Below, in pieces: positions 15,042 to 22,379 of a stretch of DNA of 34,556 nt. The stretch spans positions 1 through 34,556 of the forward strand of contig CAZEMA010000016.1 in assembly GCA_964513155.1 (NCBI GenBank), in the 5' to 3' direction. The position numbers were made by a program, and so were the translations under genes. Within the stretch, counting starts at the first letter, position 1; each line of letters begins with the position of its first letter. The notes below the pieces were generated by a model that did not search any database, had not been told where the DNA came from, and saw only the letters and a program-made list of their open reading frames with translations. The stretch is from DATEAV01 sp964513155. GTDB taxonomy: Bacteria; Chloroflexota; Anaerolineae; Anaerolineales; E44-bin32.

Positions 15042-16997
15042 ATGGACCAGGCTGGGCGGCTGAGATGGATGCGTTGGGGGCTCGGGCTGGGGACGGTCTT
15101 GATGGCAACCGGCCTGGTTCAGCTTGCCTCCGAGGCCCACGCGATTGGTGTGATCTTGGCCTCCGTCAAGTGGACGGCAGCCCGGGGTCTCCTGGGTCTG
15201 GCGGCCGTCCTCGGGGCGGCGCTTTGGATCTTCTCCTGGACATCGGGTGGCGATCGCCTGTTGGGCTGGTTTGATCGCGGCCGGCAGGTCTTCCGTCGCC
15301 AGCGCATCGTCTGCATGATCCTCCTGGCAGCCTCCCTTCCTGCCCTGCTCTTCCTGCTGTTGGGACCGCTCGGGCGCTTCCTGATGGCTCCCTTTGTGAG
15401 GGTGGCCATCTTCGCTGGCTTCGCGGTGTTTGGCGCGGCCCTCCTGGACGGGATCGGCCTCTGGAGCAGCTGGGGTGAGGCGCTGGCTGCCTCCACCCTC
15501 TTCTATGCCGTCGCGTACCGGGTGACGCTATTTGCCTCCGATGTCTCTGCCTACCCGCTTTCAATAGGCTGGTCGGAGGGAAGCCGCTTGTACTACGCCT
15601 CACTGCCGTTCGCCCGGAGCCTGTACGGGCAAGCCGTTCCGCTCTCGACGATCGACCCCAGCCGATACCTGCTACTCTCGCTGCCGTTCCTGATCCGCGG
15701 CCTTCCCATCTGGATGCACCGGCTGTGGCAGGTGCTCCTTTGGCTGGGATTGACGGCCATGGCCGCCTCCGCCCTCACCCGGCGCCTTGCCCTCCAGGGT
15801 CGAGCTCGCCGCATCCTCGTGGGCGCCTGGGCGTTCCTTTTCCTCTTCCAGGGGCCCGTGTACTTCCACCTGCTGCCTGCCGCGGTCATTGTCCTTCTGG
15901 GGTTCGATAGCCGGCGGTTCTGGCGCTCGCTGGCGATTGTTATGCTGGCGTCAGTCTGGGCGGGGGTGAGCCGGGTGAACTGGATCCCGGTGCCGGGCTT
16001 GCTGGCGGCCACGCTCTATCTCCTCGAAGTTGGCCCCAGCGGAAGCGAACTCCTGCGGTATCTCAGATGGCCAGCCGCCTGGGTGGTGCTCGGAGCCGCA
16101 GCTGCCCTCGCCTCGTACCGGATCTACGCCCTCCTCTCCGGCAACCCAGCAGGTGCCTTCGCCTACAGCTTCCGCGCCGATCTGCTCTGGTATCGGCTAC
16201 TTCCCAATCCGACCTATGGCCTCGGTATCCTTCCCGGGGCGTTATTGGTGACGGCGCCGATGGCGCTGCTGGTAGTAGCCAGGCTCCGCCGCCGGCGGGG
16301 GGCGATGGCGCCGATCCAGCTTCTCGCGCTGGGGGCGATCCTGGCCGTGTTGCTGGTCGAAGGCCTTGTGGTGAGTGTCAAGATCGGCGGCGGGGACGAT
16401 CTCCACAACCTGGACGCGTACCTGATCCACTTGCTCGTGATCGGGTGTGTGATCGTGTTCGGGTCGGCGCGCCGCATGCGGGAAGAGGCGCGGTCGACAC
16501 CATCCCTAGCCCTGCTGGCAGCGGCGCTTGTCGTACCGGTGGGCTTCGCCATCGGGACGGGCCAGCCTTTCTCTTCCCGCGATTCCGCCAGGGCGGAGCA
16601 AGCGGTTCAGGCCTTGCAGGAAGTGGTCGGTCAGGCGGCCGGGCGGGGGGAGGAGGTGCTGTTCCTTTCCGAGCGGCAACTACTCGCTTTCGGTATGGTG
16701 ACCGGTGTGCCGCTGGTGCCCGAGTACGAGAAGGTCTACCTGATGGAAGCGGCCATGGCCCGAGATCGAGAGTACCTGGACCGGTTCCACGCCGATCTGC
16801 AGCGAGGGCGATTCGGCTTGATCGTGTCCAACCCTCTCAACCTGTACCGTCAAGGTCGGGCGTATCCCATGGGGGAGGAGAACGACGCCTGGGTGCCCCA
16901 GGTCTCCATGCGTCTGCTGCAATCTTATCAGCCAGTGCTAAGGCTGGAGGACGTTGGTATCTGGGTGCTGGCACCGTATCAACGCGGGCTGCCCTGA
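15042..16997 (+). CDS. Large polytopic GT-C-like membrane protein with C-terminal outer domain (copy 1)
   Basis: 651 residues with about 12-13 hydrophobic helices, then a soluble C-terminal domain of about 140 residues. The first long outside loop carries YPLSIGWSEGSRLYYASLPF and then DPSRYLLLSLPFLIRGLPIW. The acidic WSEG/YYAS loop matches the position of the catalytic acid in GT-C transferases. The C-terminal domain includes GEEVLFLSERQLLAFGM and VPLVPEYEKVYLMEAAMA. It is a clear paralogue of the gene at 22380-24577: most motifs, including HRLWQVLLWLGLTA and WAFLFLFQGPVYFHLL, recur almost word for word. Neither copy belongs to a characterised family I can name. A role in polymerising or decorating the glycan is inferred from context. 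Confidence 0.72.
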   Translation: MDQAGRLRWMRWGLGLGTVLMATGLVQLASEAHAIGVILASVKWTAARGLLGLAAVLGAALWIFSWTSGGDRLLGWFDRGRQVFRRQRIVCMILLAASLPALLFLLLGPLGRFLMAPFVRVAIFAGFAVFGAALLDGIGLWSSWGEALAASTLFYAVAYRVTLFASDVSAYPLSIGWSEGSRLYYASLPFARSLYGQAVPLSTIDPSRYLLLSLPFLIRGLPIWMHRLWQVLLWLGLTAMAASALTRRLALQGRARRILVGAWAFLFLFQGPVYFHLLPAAVIVLLGFDSRRFWRSLAIVMLASVWAGVSRVNWIPVPGLLAATLYLLEVGPSGSELLRYLRWPAAWVVLGAAAALASYRIYALLSGNPAGAFAYSFRADLLWYRLLPNPTYGLGILPGALLVTAPMALLVVARLRRRRGAMAPIQLLALGAILAVLLVEGLVVSVKIGGGDDLHNLDAYLIHLLVIGCVIVFGSARRMREEARSTPSLALLAAALVVPVGFAIGTGQPFSSRDSARAEQAVQALQEVVGQAAGRGEEVLFLSERQLLAFGMVTGVPLVPEYEKVYLMEAAMARDREYLDRFHADLQRGRFGLIVSNPLNLYRQGRAYPMGEENDAWVPQVSMRLLQSYQPVLRLEDVGIWVLAPYQRGLP

Positions 16998-17046
16998 GAC
17001 CCGACCCTGCATCCCATTCTGCTTGCCATGGTCCAGGGGCAGGCTC

Positions 17047-17074
17047 TTGACCGGTCCCGGGCGAGGGCGATAAT
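17047..17074 (+). promoter_or_regulatory. Sigma-70-type promoter upstream of the 17252 gene
   Basis: TTGACC (17047-17052), a 16-bp spacer and GATAAT (17069-17074) give 5/6 matches to each consensus box. The predicted start near 17081 would leave a leader of ~170 nt, which includes a small stem TCCCGG/CCGGGA (17127-17150). The 16-bp spacing is the same as in the two strongest promoters of this locus. Confidence 0.6.
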
Positions 17075-17251
17075 CCATTTACCGGTCTCCGGTTGGGGCA
17101 GGCTTGAGAGCTAAACGGGGTCCAGTTCCCGGGAGCCCTTTCATCCGGGAGACGCAGGCTACTTCCGTACGCCTGTTTCGATGATGCTCCACCAAGATGT
17201 CCTTCCCGCTGAGGCTTCTTAGCTCCGGAGGGGGTGCGAAGGCAGGCGAGC

Positions 17252-18841
17252 ATGAAACGAATCCGTCCGTGGCTGCCGTGGGGAATCGCCGTCGTGCTGG
17301 TGACCCTAGTGGTTGCCGGCCTCGACCCGAGCGGTCCCCCGATGTCCGGTTGGCTGGGTACCCTGGTGCTGTCGCTGCTGTGTGCGGCGGTGCTCTGGTC
17401 CGCCTGGCGCTGGCTGGCCCGGGTCGACGGACCGGCGTGGTTGCCAGCCGCCCTGGCAACCGCAGTGGCTCTGCGCCTGGCAGTGGGGATCGGTCTCGCT
17501 CGCGCCCTGCCCGTACTGGGTTACGACGAGCAGGCGCAGCGGGCCGGATACGTCTTCTACGATGCCTTCAACCGGGACAAAGATGCCTGGGCACTGGCCC
17601 ACTCGGACCTGGGCCTAGCTTCGGCCTTCACCACCCCATCGGCGACGGACCAATACGGCGGACTGTTGTTCGTGAGTGCGCTGATCTACCGGGTCTTCAG
17701 CCCGGAGATCCACCGCCCCCTTCTCATCGTCCTGCCGGCGGCGACGGTGTCAGCGCTCGCGGTGCTCTTCACCTGGGGTTTCACCGCCATGACATTCGGC
17801 GGACGCCCAGCGCGCATTGCGGCCTGGATCGCCGCTGTGTTTCCTGACGCGGTCCTGCTCGGCGCCTCGCAGATGCGCGAGCCCTTCCTCATCGCCGGCC
17901 TGGCACTGACCCTCTACGGCTACTCCCGAGCCCGTGCGGGGGATCTCAGAACGGGGGGCCCAGCCATCTTGACGGGGGCTCTCCTGATGGGCTTCTTCTC
18001 CCCGCCGTTTGCCCTCCTCGGACTAGGCATCGTCGGGCTCGCCTGGCTCTGGGAAGGCAGGTCGGATTCGCGGCGGACGGGCTGGGCGCTCACGGCCCTG
18101 CTCGTATTGGCGGTGATCGCGCTGGCTATCACGCTGCAGGCCTGGGCGCGGGTGGGAGAGGGGACGGGGGGCGGCCCGTTGGGGGTCCTCAATCGCTGGC
18201 TGACCGAGGTCGCCGTCTACCAGCTGCGAATGCTCGAAAGCGCCTCAGGCTGGGTCCAGGACATCTTCGACCGGACGCCGGAGTGGATGCACATCCCCCT
18301 GGCAATCGTCAACGGGCTGGTGCAGCCGTTTCTGCCAGCAGCGGTGATCTATCCCGGCGCGCCCATCTGGCGGGGGATTATCAGCCTGCGGGCGCTGGGG
18401 TGGTTTGCCTTGCTGCCCTTCCTGCTCTACGCGCCCTTGGCGGCGGTGCGGAAAACGGGCTGGCGCAGCCTGCAAACCTACCTGGTGGTCCTCGTGTGGG
18501 TTACCGCGGTTTTCTCGGCCTATTATGCCGGGGGTGACCAGTGGGATAATCCGCGATACCGGACGGTCTTCCTGGTTGCCCAAGCGGCGCTTGCCGGGTG
18601 GGCCTGGATCAACGCCCGCCGCGCCCGGGATCCGTGGCTGCGTAGAGCCGGTCTCCTCGTCGGTGGTGTGGCGCTCCTGTTTGGCCAATGGTACGCCGGA
18701 CGGTACTACCACACCCCGCGGCTCAACTTTGGCTGGACGCTGGGTGCTGTGGCCGTCTTCTGCGTCGCCGTGGTGTGCGGCTCCCTCGTGCTCGACGCCA
18801 GGCGGCGGAAGCGCTTGACGAGCACCCCCGGCGCGGTATAA
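17252..18841 (+). CDS. Polytopic GT-C-like membrane protein
   Basis: 529 residues from ATG 17252 (MKRIRPWLPWG); a GTG at 17234 is an alternative. It has about 12 hydrophobic helices. The first large outside loop contains LGYDEQAQRAGYVFYDAFNR, with the Asp-Glu pair where GT-C enzymes (GT39/GT83) keep their catalytic acid, followed by DAWALAHSD. Later loops carry FPDAVLLGASQMREPFLIAG and, near the end, YYAGGDQWDNPRYRTVFLV, a motif shared by many polysaccharide-locus membrane proteins. It is not closely similar to the copy at 15042. The promoter of gmd lies inside its 3' end. Function as a lipid-linked sugar transferase or polymerase is inferred. Confidence 0.72.
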   Translation: MKRIRPWLPWGIAVVLVTLVVAGLDPSGPPMSGWLGTLVLSLLCAAVLWSAWRWLARVDGPAWLPAALATAVALRLAVGIGLARALPVLGYDEQAQRAGYVFYDAFNRDKDAWALAHSDLGLASAFTTPSATDQYGGLLFVSALIYRVFSPEIHRPLLIVLPAATVSALAVLFTWGFTAMTFGGRPARIAAWIAAVFPDAVLLGASQMREPFLIAGLALTLYGYSRARAGDLRTGGPAILTGALLMGFFSPPFALLGLGIVGLAWLWEGRSDSRRTGWALTALLVLAVIALAITLQAWARVGEGTGGGPLGVLNRWLTEVAVYQLRMLESASGWVQDIFDRTPEWMHIPLAIVNGLVQPFLPAAVIYPGAPIWRGIISLRALGWFALLPFLLYAPLAAVRKTGWRSLQTYLVVLVWVTAVFSAYYAGGDQWDNPRYRTVFLVAQAALAGWAWINARRARDPWLRRAGLLVGGVALLFGQWYAGRYYHTPRLNFGWTLGAVAVFCVAVVCGSLVLDARRRKRLTSTPGAV

Positions 18842-18859
18842 TTCAACGACTGAATTTTG
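18815..18859 (+). promoter_or_regulatory. gmd promoter with dyad operator
   Basis: TTGACG (18815-18820), a 16-bp spacer and a perfect TATAAT (18837-18842) form a strong promoter inside the end of the previous gene. The -10 box runs straight into the dyad ATTCAACGACTGAAT (18841-18855), whose half-sites ATTCA/TGAAT would cover the -10 edge and the start site. The same block, differing at only three positions over 23 bp, lies at the promoter of the MarR-like regulator (24704-24726). Confidence 0.82.
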
Positions 18860-18887
18860 CGCCAACTGGCTCTCTCCAGGAGACCCC

Positions 18888-19973
18888 ATGCCCAAAGCCT
18901 TGATCACCGGGATAACCGGCCAGGACGGCTCGTACCTGGCAGAGCTCCTGCTCAGCAAGGGGTACGAGGTCCACGGCATGATTCGCAAGGCCAGCACCTT
19001 CAACACCGAGCGGATCGACCACATCTACCAAGACCCGCACGACCCGAACGCCCGCCTGTTCCTGCACTATGGTGACCTGACGAACTCGGAGCAACTCACT
19101 AACCTGATCTACAACGTCCACCCGGACGAGATCTACCATCTGGGGGCCCTGTCGCACGTCAAGGTGAGCTTCGAGATTCCCGAGTACGCCGGAATGGTGA
19201 CCGGATTGGGGACGACGCGCATCCTTGAGGCGATCCACCGCAGCGGGTTGAGGGCTCGCTTCTACCAGGCCTCTTCCAGCGAGATGTACGGGAGCGCCCC
19301 GCCCCCGCAGAGCGAGACTACTCCCTTCCAACCGCGCAGTCCTTATGCCATTGCAAAGGCCTACGCCTACTGGATGACGGCCAACTACCGCGAAGCCTAC
19401 GGGATATTCGCGGTCAACGGCATCCTTTTCAACCACGAGAGCCCTCGGCGGGGGGAGACGTTTCTGTCGCGGAAGGTCACCCGGGCCGTAGCCCGCATCA
19501 AGGGTGGGTTGCAGAAGAAGGTCTATCTGGGGAACCTCGATTCGCGGCGGGACTACGGCTATGCCCCCGAGTACGTCGAGGCCATGTGGAAGATGCTCCA
19601 GCTCGGCGCCCCGGGCGACTTCGTCCTCGGGACGGGGGTGGCGCCCACGATGCGCGAGTTCGTCCAGGAGGCATTCGGGTACGCCGGCCTGGATTGGCAA
19701 GAGCATGTTGAGATCGACCCTCGCTACTTCCGGCCCACCGAGGTGGACTACCTCCAGGCAGATGCCTCCAAGGCCAAGCAGGTCCTGGGCTGGGCGCCCA
19801 AGGTGACCTTCAAGGCACTGGCTCGAATCATGGTCGACGCCGACATGGAGGCGATAGACCTCAAGCCGATTGGGGAAGGGCTGGCGCTCATGGAGGAACA
19901 CTTCGGTGACTGGCACCGCTGGGAGTCTGGCGTGACCGCTGTCCTACGAAACGCCGGAAACGGCGTCGACTGA
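18888..19973 (+). CDS. gmd: GDP-mannose 4,6-dehydratase
   Basis: 361 residues, the family length, with AGGAGA just before the ATG. The NADP-binding motif is ITGITGQDGSYLAELLL, followed by the Gmd-specific IRKASTFNTERIDHIYQD, SSSEMYG and the catalytic SPYAIAK with Tyr153 and Lys157. Further family motifs are LFNHESPRRGETFLSRKVTR, LGNLDSRRDYGYAPEYVEAM and YFRPTEVDYLQAD. The enzyme converts GDP-D-mannose to GDP-4-keto-6-deoxy-D-mannose. The partner epimerase/reductase fcl is at 26389-27375, so the locus can make GDP-L-fucose. It has its own regulated promoter (18815-18859), and a repeat array follows its stop. Confidence 0.97.
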   Translation: MPKALITGITGQDGSYLAELLLSKGYEVHGMIRKASTFNTERIDHIYQDPHDPNARLFLHYGDLTNSEQLTNLIYNVHPDEIYHLGALSHVKVSFEIPEYAGMVTGLGTTRILEAIHRSGLRARFYQASSSEMYGSAPPPQSETTPFQPRSPYAIAKAYAYWMTANYREAYGIFAVNGILFNHESPRRGETFLSRKVTRAVARIKGGLQKKVYLGNLDSRRDYGYAPEYVEAMWKMLQLGAPGDFVLGTGVAPTMREFVQEAFGYAGLDWQEHVEIDPRYFRPTEVDYLQADASKAKQVLGWAPKVTFKALARIMVDADMEAIDLKPIGEGLALMEEHFGDWHRWESGVTAVLRNAGNGVD

Positions 19974-20006
19974 CGTTTCGCTGGAGTGCCGCTGGTTTCC
20001 CGACGG

Positions 20007-20284
20007 CTCTCACCGGCGTCCTCGCCGGTTAGGATTGAGCCCCTTTCCAACGGCTCTCACCGGCGTCCNNNNNNNNNNNNNNNNNNNNNNNNNNNNNNNN
20101 NNNNNNNNNNNNNNNNNNNNNNNNNNNNNNNNNNNNNNNNNNNNNNNNNNNNNNNNNNNNNNNNNNNNCGGCGTCCTCGCCGGTTAGGATTGAGCCCCTT
20201 TCCAACGGCTCTCACCGGCGTCCGCGCCGGCTGAGGTTGAGCCCCTTTCCAACGGCTCTCACCGGCGTCCTCGCCGGTGAGCAT
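20007..20284. repeat. 47-bp tandem repeat, each unit with a hairpin, interrupted by an assembly gap
   Basis: This fills the 394-bp gene-free stretch between gmd and the GT2 gene. Units start CTCTCACCGGCGTCC and end CCCCTTTCCAACGG, 47 bp each (for example 20007-20053 and 20209-20255), with a degenerate last unit at 20256. Each unit can fold ACCGGCG-TCCT-CGCCGGT, a 7-bp stem; one copy has a changed arm (GCGCCGGC). The unit is shorter than the 55-bp overlap seen at the gap, so the true copy number is unknown. There are no spacers, so it is not a CRISPR array. Confidence 0.8.
20069..20168. other. Assembly gap (100 N) inside the tandem repeat
   Basis: The 55 bp before the gap (20014-20068) are identical to the 55 bp after it (20169-20223). 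This is the overlap expected when an assembler breaks contigs at a repeated 55-mer. The gap length is a placeholder, and the true repeat number may be fewer or more than shown. Confidence 0.95.
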
Positions 20285-20367
20285 TGGGCTCCCGGCCCCA
20301 CGATCCCCCCGCATGAGGGATCGGCGGGTGGGGACGATGGGAGCGGGCCTCACCAGGGAGAAAAGGC

Positions 20368-21321
20368 GTGAAGGTCTCTGTCGTCATCCCGGTCTTCGAC
20401 GAGTTCGAGAATCTGGCGCCGCTCCATCAATCGCTGACGGAAGCGTTGCGCGGATTCAACTACGAACTGGTGTTTGTGGACGACGGTTCGCAAGACGGCA
20501 GTCAGGCTGAACTGGAGAGGCTGGCGGCGGCGGACCTGGAACATACCTGTGTCGTTGAGTTTCGGCGCAACTTCGGACAGACGGCCGCCATCGCCGCTGG
20601 GATCGACCACTCCGGTGGGGATGTGATCGTCCTCATCGACGCCGACCAGCAGAACGATCCGGCGGACATCCCACAGCTTCTGGCGAAGATCGATGAAGGT
20701 TACGACGTCGTCTCGGGTTGGCGGGTGAGACGCAAAGACACCTTCCTAACGCGCCGGCTTCCCTCACAGATCGCCAACGGGCTCATCTCCCGCGTGACCG
20801 GCGTTCGGCTTCACGACTACGGATGTACCCTCAAAGCCTACCGCCGGGAGGTGCTGCAGGGGTTCCGGTTGTATGGGGAGATGCATCGCTTCATTCCAGC
20901 CTACGCCGGCTGGGTCGGTGCGCGCATCGCCGAGGTCCCTGTCAACCACCGACCGAGGACCCATGGCAAGGCGAAGTACGGGCTAGAGCGGACGTTCAAA
21001 GTCATCCTCGATCTCTTCACCGTCAAGTTCCTCATCAGCTATGCCAACAAGCCGATCTACCTGTTCGGCGGGGCGGGCATTCTCCTGGGCGGGGCGAGTG
21101 TGGCGGTTCTTGTTGCGCTGATCCTCCGCAGGATCCTGTACAACGAACACCTGGTGCGCTCACCGCTCTTGCTGATGACGGTCATGCTCTTCATCCTGGG
21201 CATGCAGTCGATCATGATGGGCCTGGTCGCCGAGTTGCTGGCCCGCACCTACCATGAGTCGCAGGCGAAACTCACATACACCGTCCGCCGCGTGATCGGC
21301 GGCGGGCGAGAGCGTCCTTGA
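20368..21321 (+). CDS. Glycosyltransferase family 2, GtrB/DPM1-like, membrane-anchored
   Basis: 317 residues from GTG 20368, with AGGGAGAAAAGG just upstream. The GT-A domain begins VSVVIPVFDEFENL, has FVDDGSQDGS, and carries the metal-binding DADQQNDP. EFRRNFGQTAAIAAGIDHS and HRPRTHGKAKYGLERT are diagnostic of the DPM1/GtrB/ArnC branch. Two C-terminal transmembrane helices (about 230-255 and 265-290) anchor it, as in GtrB. These enzymes move a sugar from a nucleotide donor onto polyprenyl phosphate, making the lipid-linked donor used by GT-C proteins. Three or four GT-C-like genes lie in the same locus. The gene overlaps the next one by 4 bp. Confidence 0.93.
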   Translation: MKVSVVIPVFDEFENLAPLHQSLTEALRGFNYELVFVDDGSQDGSQAELERLAAADLEHTCVVEFRRNFGQTAAIAAGIDHSGGDVIVLIDADQQNDPADIPQLLAKIDEGYDVVSGWRVRRKDTFLTRRLPSQIANGLISRVTGVRLHDYGCTLKAYRREVLQGFRLYGEMHRFIPAYAGWVGARIAEVPVNHRPRTHGKAKYGLERTFKVILDLFTVKFLISYANKPIYLFGGAGILLGGASVAVLVALILRRILYNEHLVRSPLLLMTVMLFILGMQSIMMGLVAELLARTYHESQAKLTYTVRRVIGGGRERP

Positions 21322-22304
21322 GTCCCCGTCTGTCCCGCAATTCGTGGATCCCGATCCTGAGGCTGTTGGGCAGCCTGGTCGCGCTCGCGCTGCTGGTGTA
21401 CCTGCTCAGCCAACAAGGCTGGCGCGAGATCGGTGAGGCTCTGCGTGGCATTGGCTTGTGGCCGATGCTGATCGCCCTGGGGCTGACGCTCCTCTCTCGC
21501 CTGGCGGTCGCGGCCAGGTGGTACGTCCTCTTGCGCAGTGCCGGTGGCAAGGTCACCTACGGCCAGACACTTCGACTCACCTTCGCGGGCCTCTTTGCCT
21601 CGAACTTCCTCCCGACCACCATCGGCGGCGACGTCGTCCGTTTGGCCGGAGGGTTCCTGCTGGATCTCGACCGGGCGGTCTGCGCCGCATCGCTTGTCGT
21701 CGACCGGCTGGTGGGCATGGCCGGGATGGCGATGCCTCTGCCCCTTGGCTTGGCGGCCGTCCTGGGCAGGGCTCCGACCGGCCTTGAGGAAGCGCAAGGG
21801 AACGCTTCCCCGGGCATTCTGCTGATGAGTGTGTCGTCCACAGGGTGGGTCAGTAGCCTCTGGCGGCGAGGTCGGGAGTTTCTGCGTCGCCTGCTCGAGG
21901 CGTTGACTCTTTGGATGCGACGGCCCCAGGCGTTGCTCAACGCGCTGGTCATGACGTGGGGACACATGCTCTTTCTCTTCGTCAGCATCTGGTTCTTGCT
22001 CAGGCGCATGGGTGAGCAGACTTCCTTTCCCCTGGTGGCCGGTCTGTGGACCCTCGTCTATTTCATCACGCTTGTTCCGATCTCGGTCAACGGCCTCGGT
22101 CTCCAAGAGGTTTCCCTGACCTTCGTGTATGTCACTTTCGGCGGCGTCTCGATGCCCAGTGCGCTGACGCTGGCGGTCCTCCTGCGGACGTTGTATGTGG
22201 CCTCCAGCCTTCCCGGCGTTGTGTTCCTGCCGGGGATTCTCCCCAGCGCCCGGCAGGTGAGCTCAGATACGCAGGCCGGAGCTGACGGCGGAGAAACAGG
22301 GTAA
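21318..22304 (+). CDS. Flippase-like UPF0104/LPG-synthase-TM family membrane protein
   Basis: 328 residues from TTG 21318, which overlaps the GT2 stop (TTGA). About eight to nine hydrophobic helices are seen. The family signature FAGLFASNFLPTTIGGDVVR is followed later by PISVNGLGLQEVSLTFVYV and a final helix of the VASSLPGVVFLPG type. These match the lysylphosphatidylglycerol-synthase transmembrane domain family (PF03706-like) without the C-terminal transferase domain. Stand-alone members are often beside GT2 genes and are thought to move lipid-linked sugars or lipids across the membrane. Coupling to the GT2 gene suggests it flips that enzyme's polyprenyl-phosphate sugar, which is an inference. 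Confidence 0.85.
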   Translation: MSPRLSRNSWIPILRLLGSLVALALLVYLLSQQGWREIGEALRGIGLWPMLIALGLTLLSRLAVAARWYVLLRSAGGKVTYGQTLRLTFAGLFASNFLPTTIGGDVVRLAGGFLLDLDRAVCAASLVVDRLVGMAGMAMPLPLGLAAVLGRAPTGLEEAQGNASPGILLMSVSSTGWVSSLWRRGREFLRRLLEALTLWMRRPQALLNALVMTWGHMLFLFVSIWFLLRRMGEQTSFPLVAGLWTLVYFITLVPISVNGLGLQEVSLTFVYVTFGGVSMPSALTLAVLLRTLYVASSLPGVVFLPGILPSARQVSSDTQAGADGGETG

Positions 22305-22379
22305 TGTCTGCCCATGGGCCTGGCAGCGAATTGGGGGCGCAGGGGCTGCGCCGGCAGGGCGAGGGCTCGTCGAGGTTGA

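Noticed and set aside
20007..20284. CRISPR array
   Set aside because: The 47-bp units are joined head to tail with no variable spacers and no cas genes nearby.
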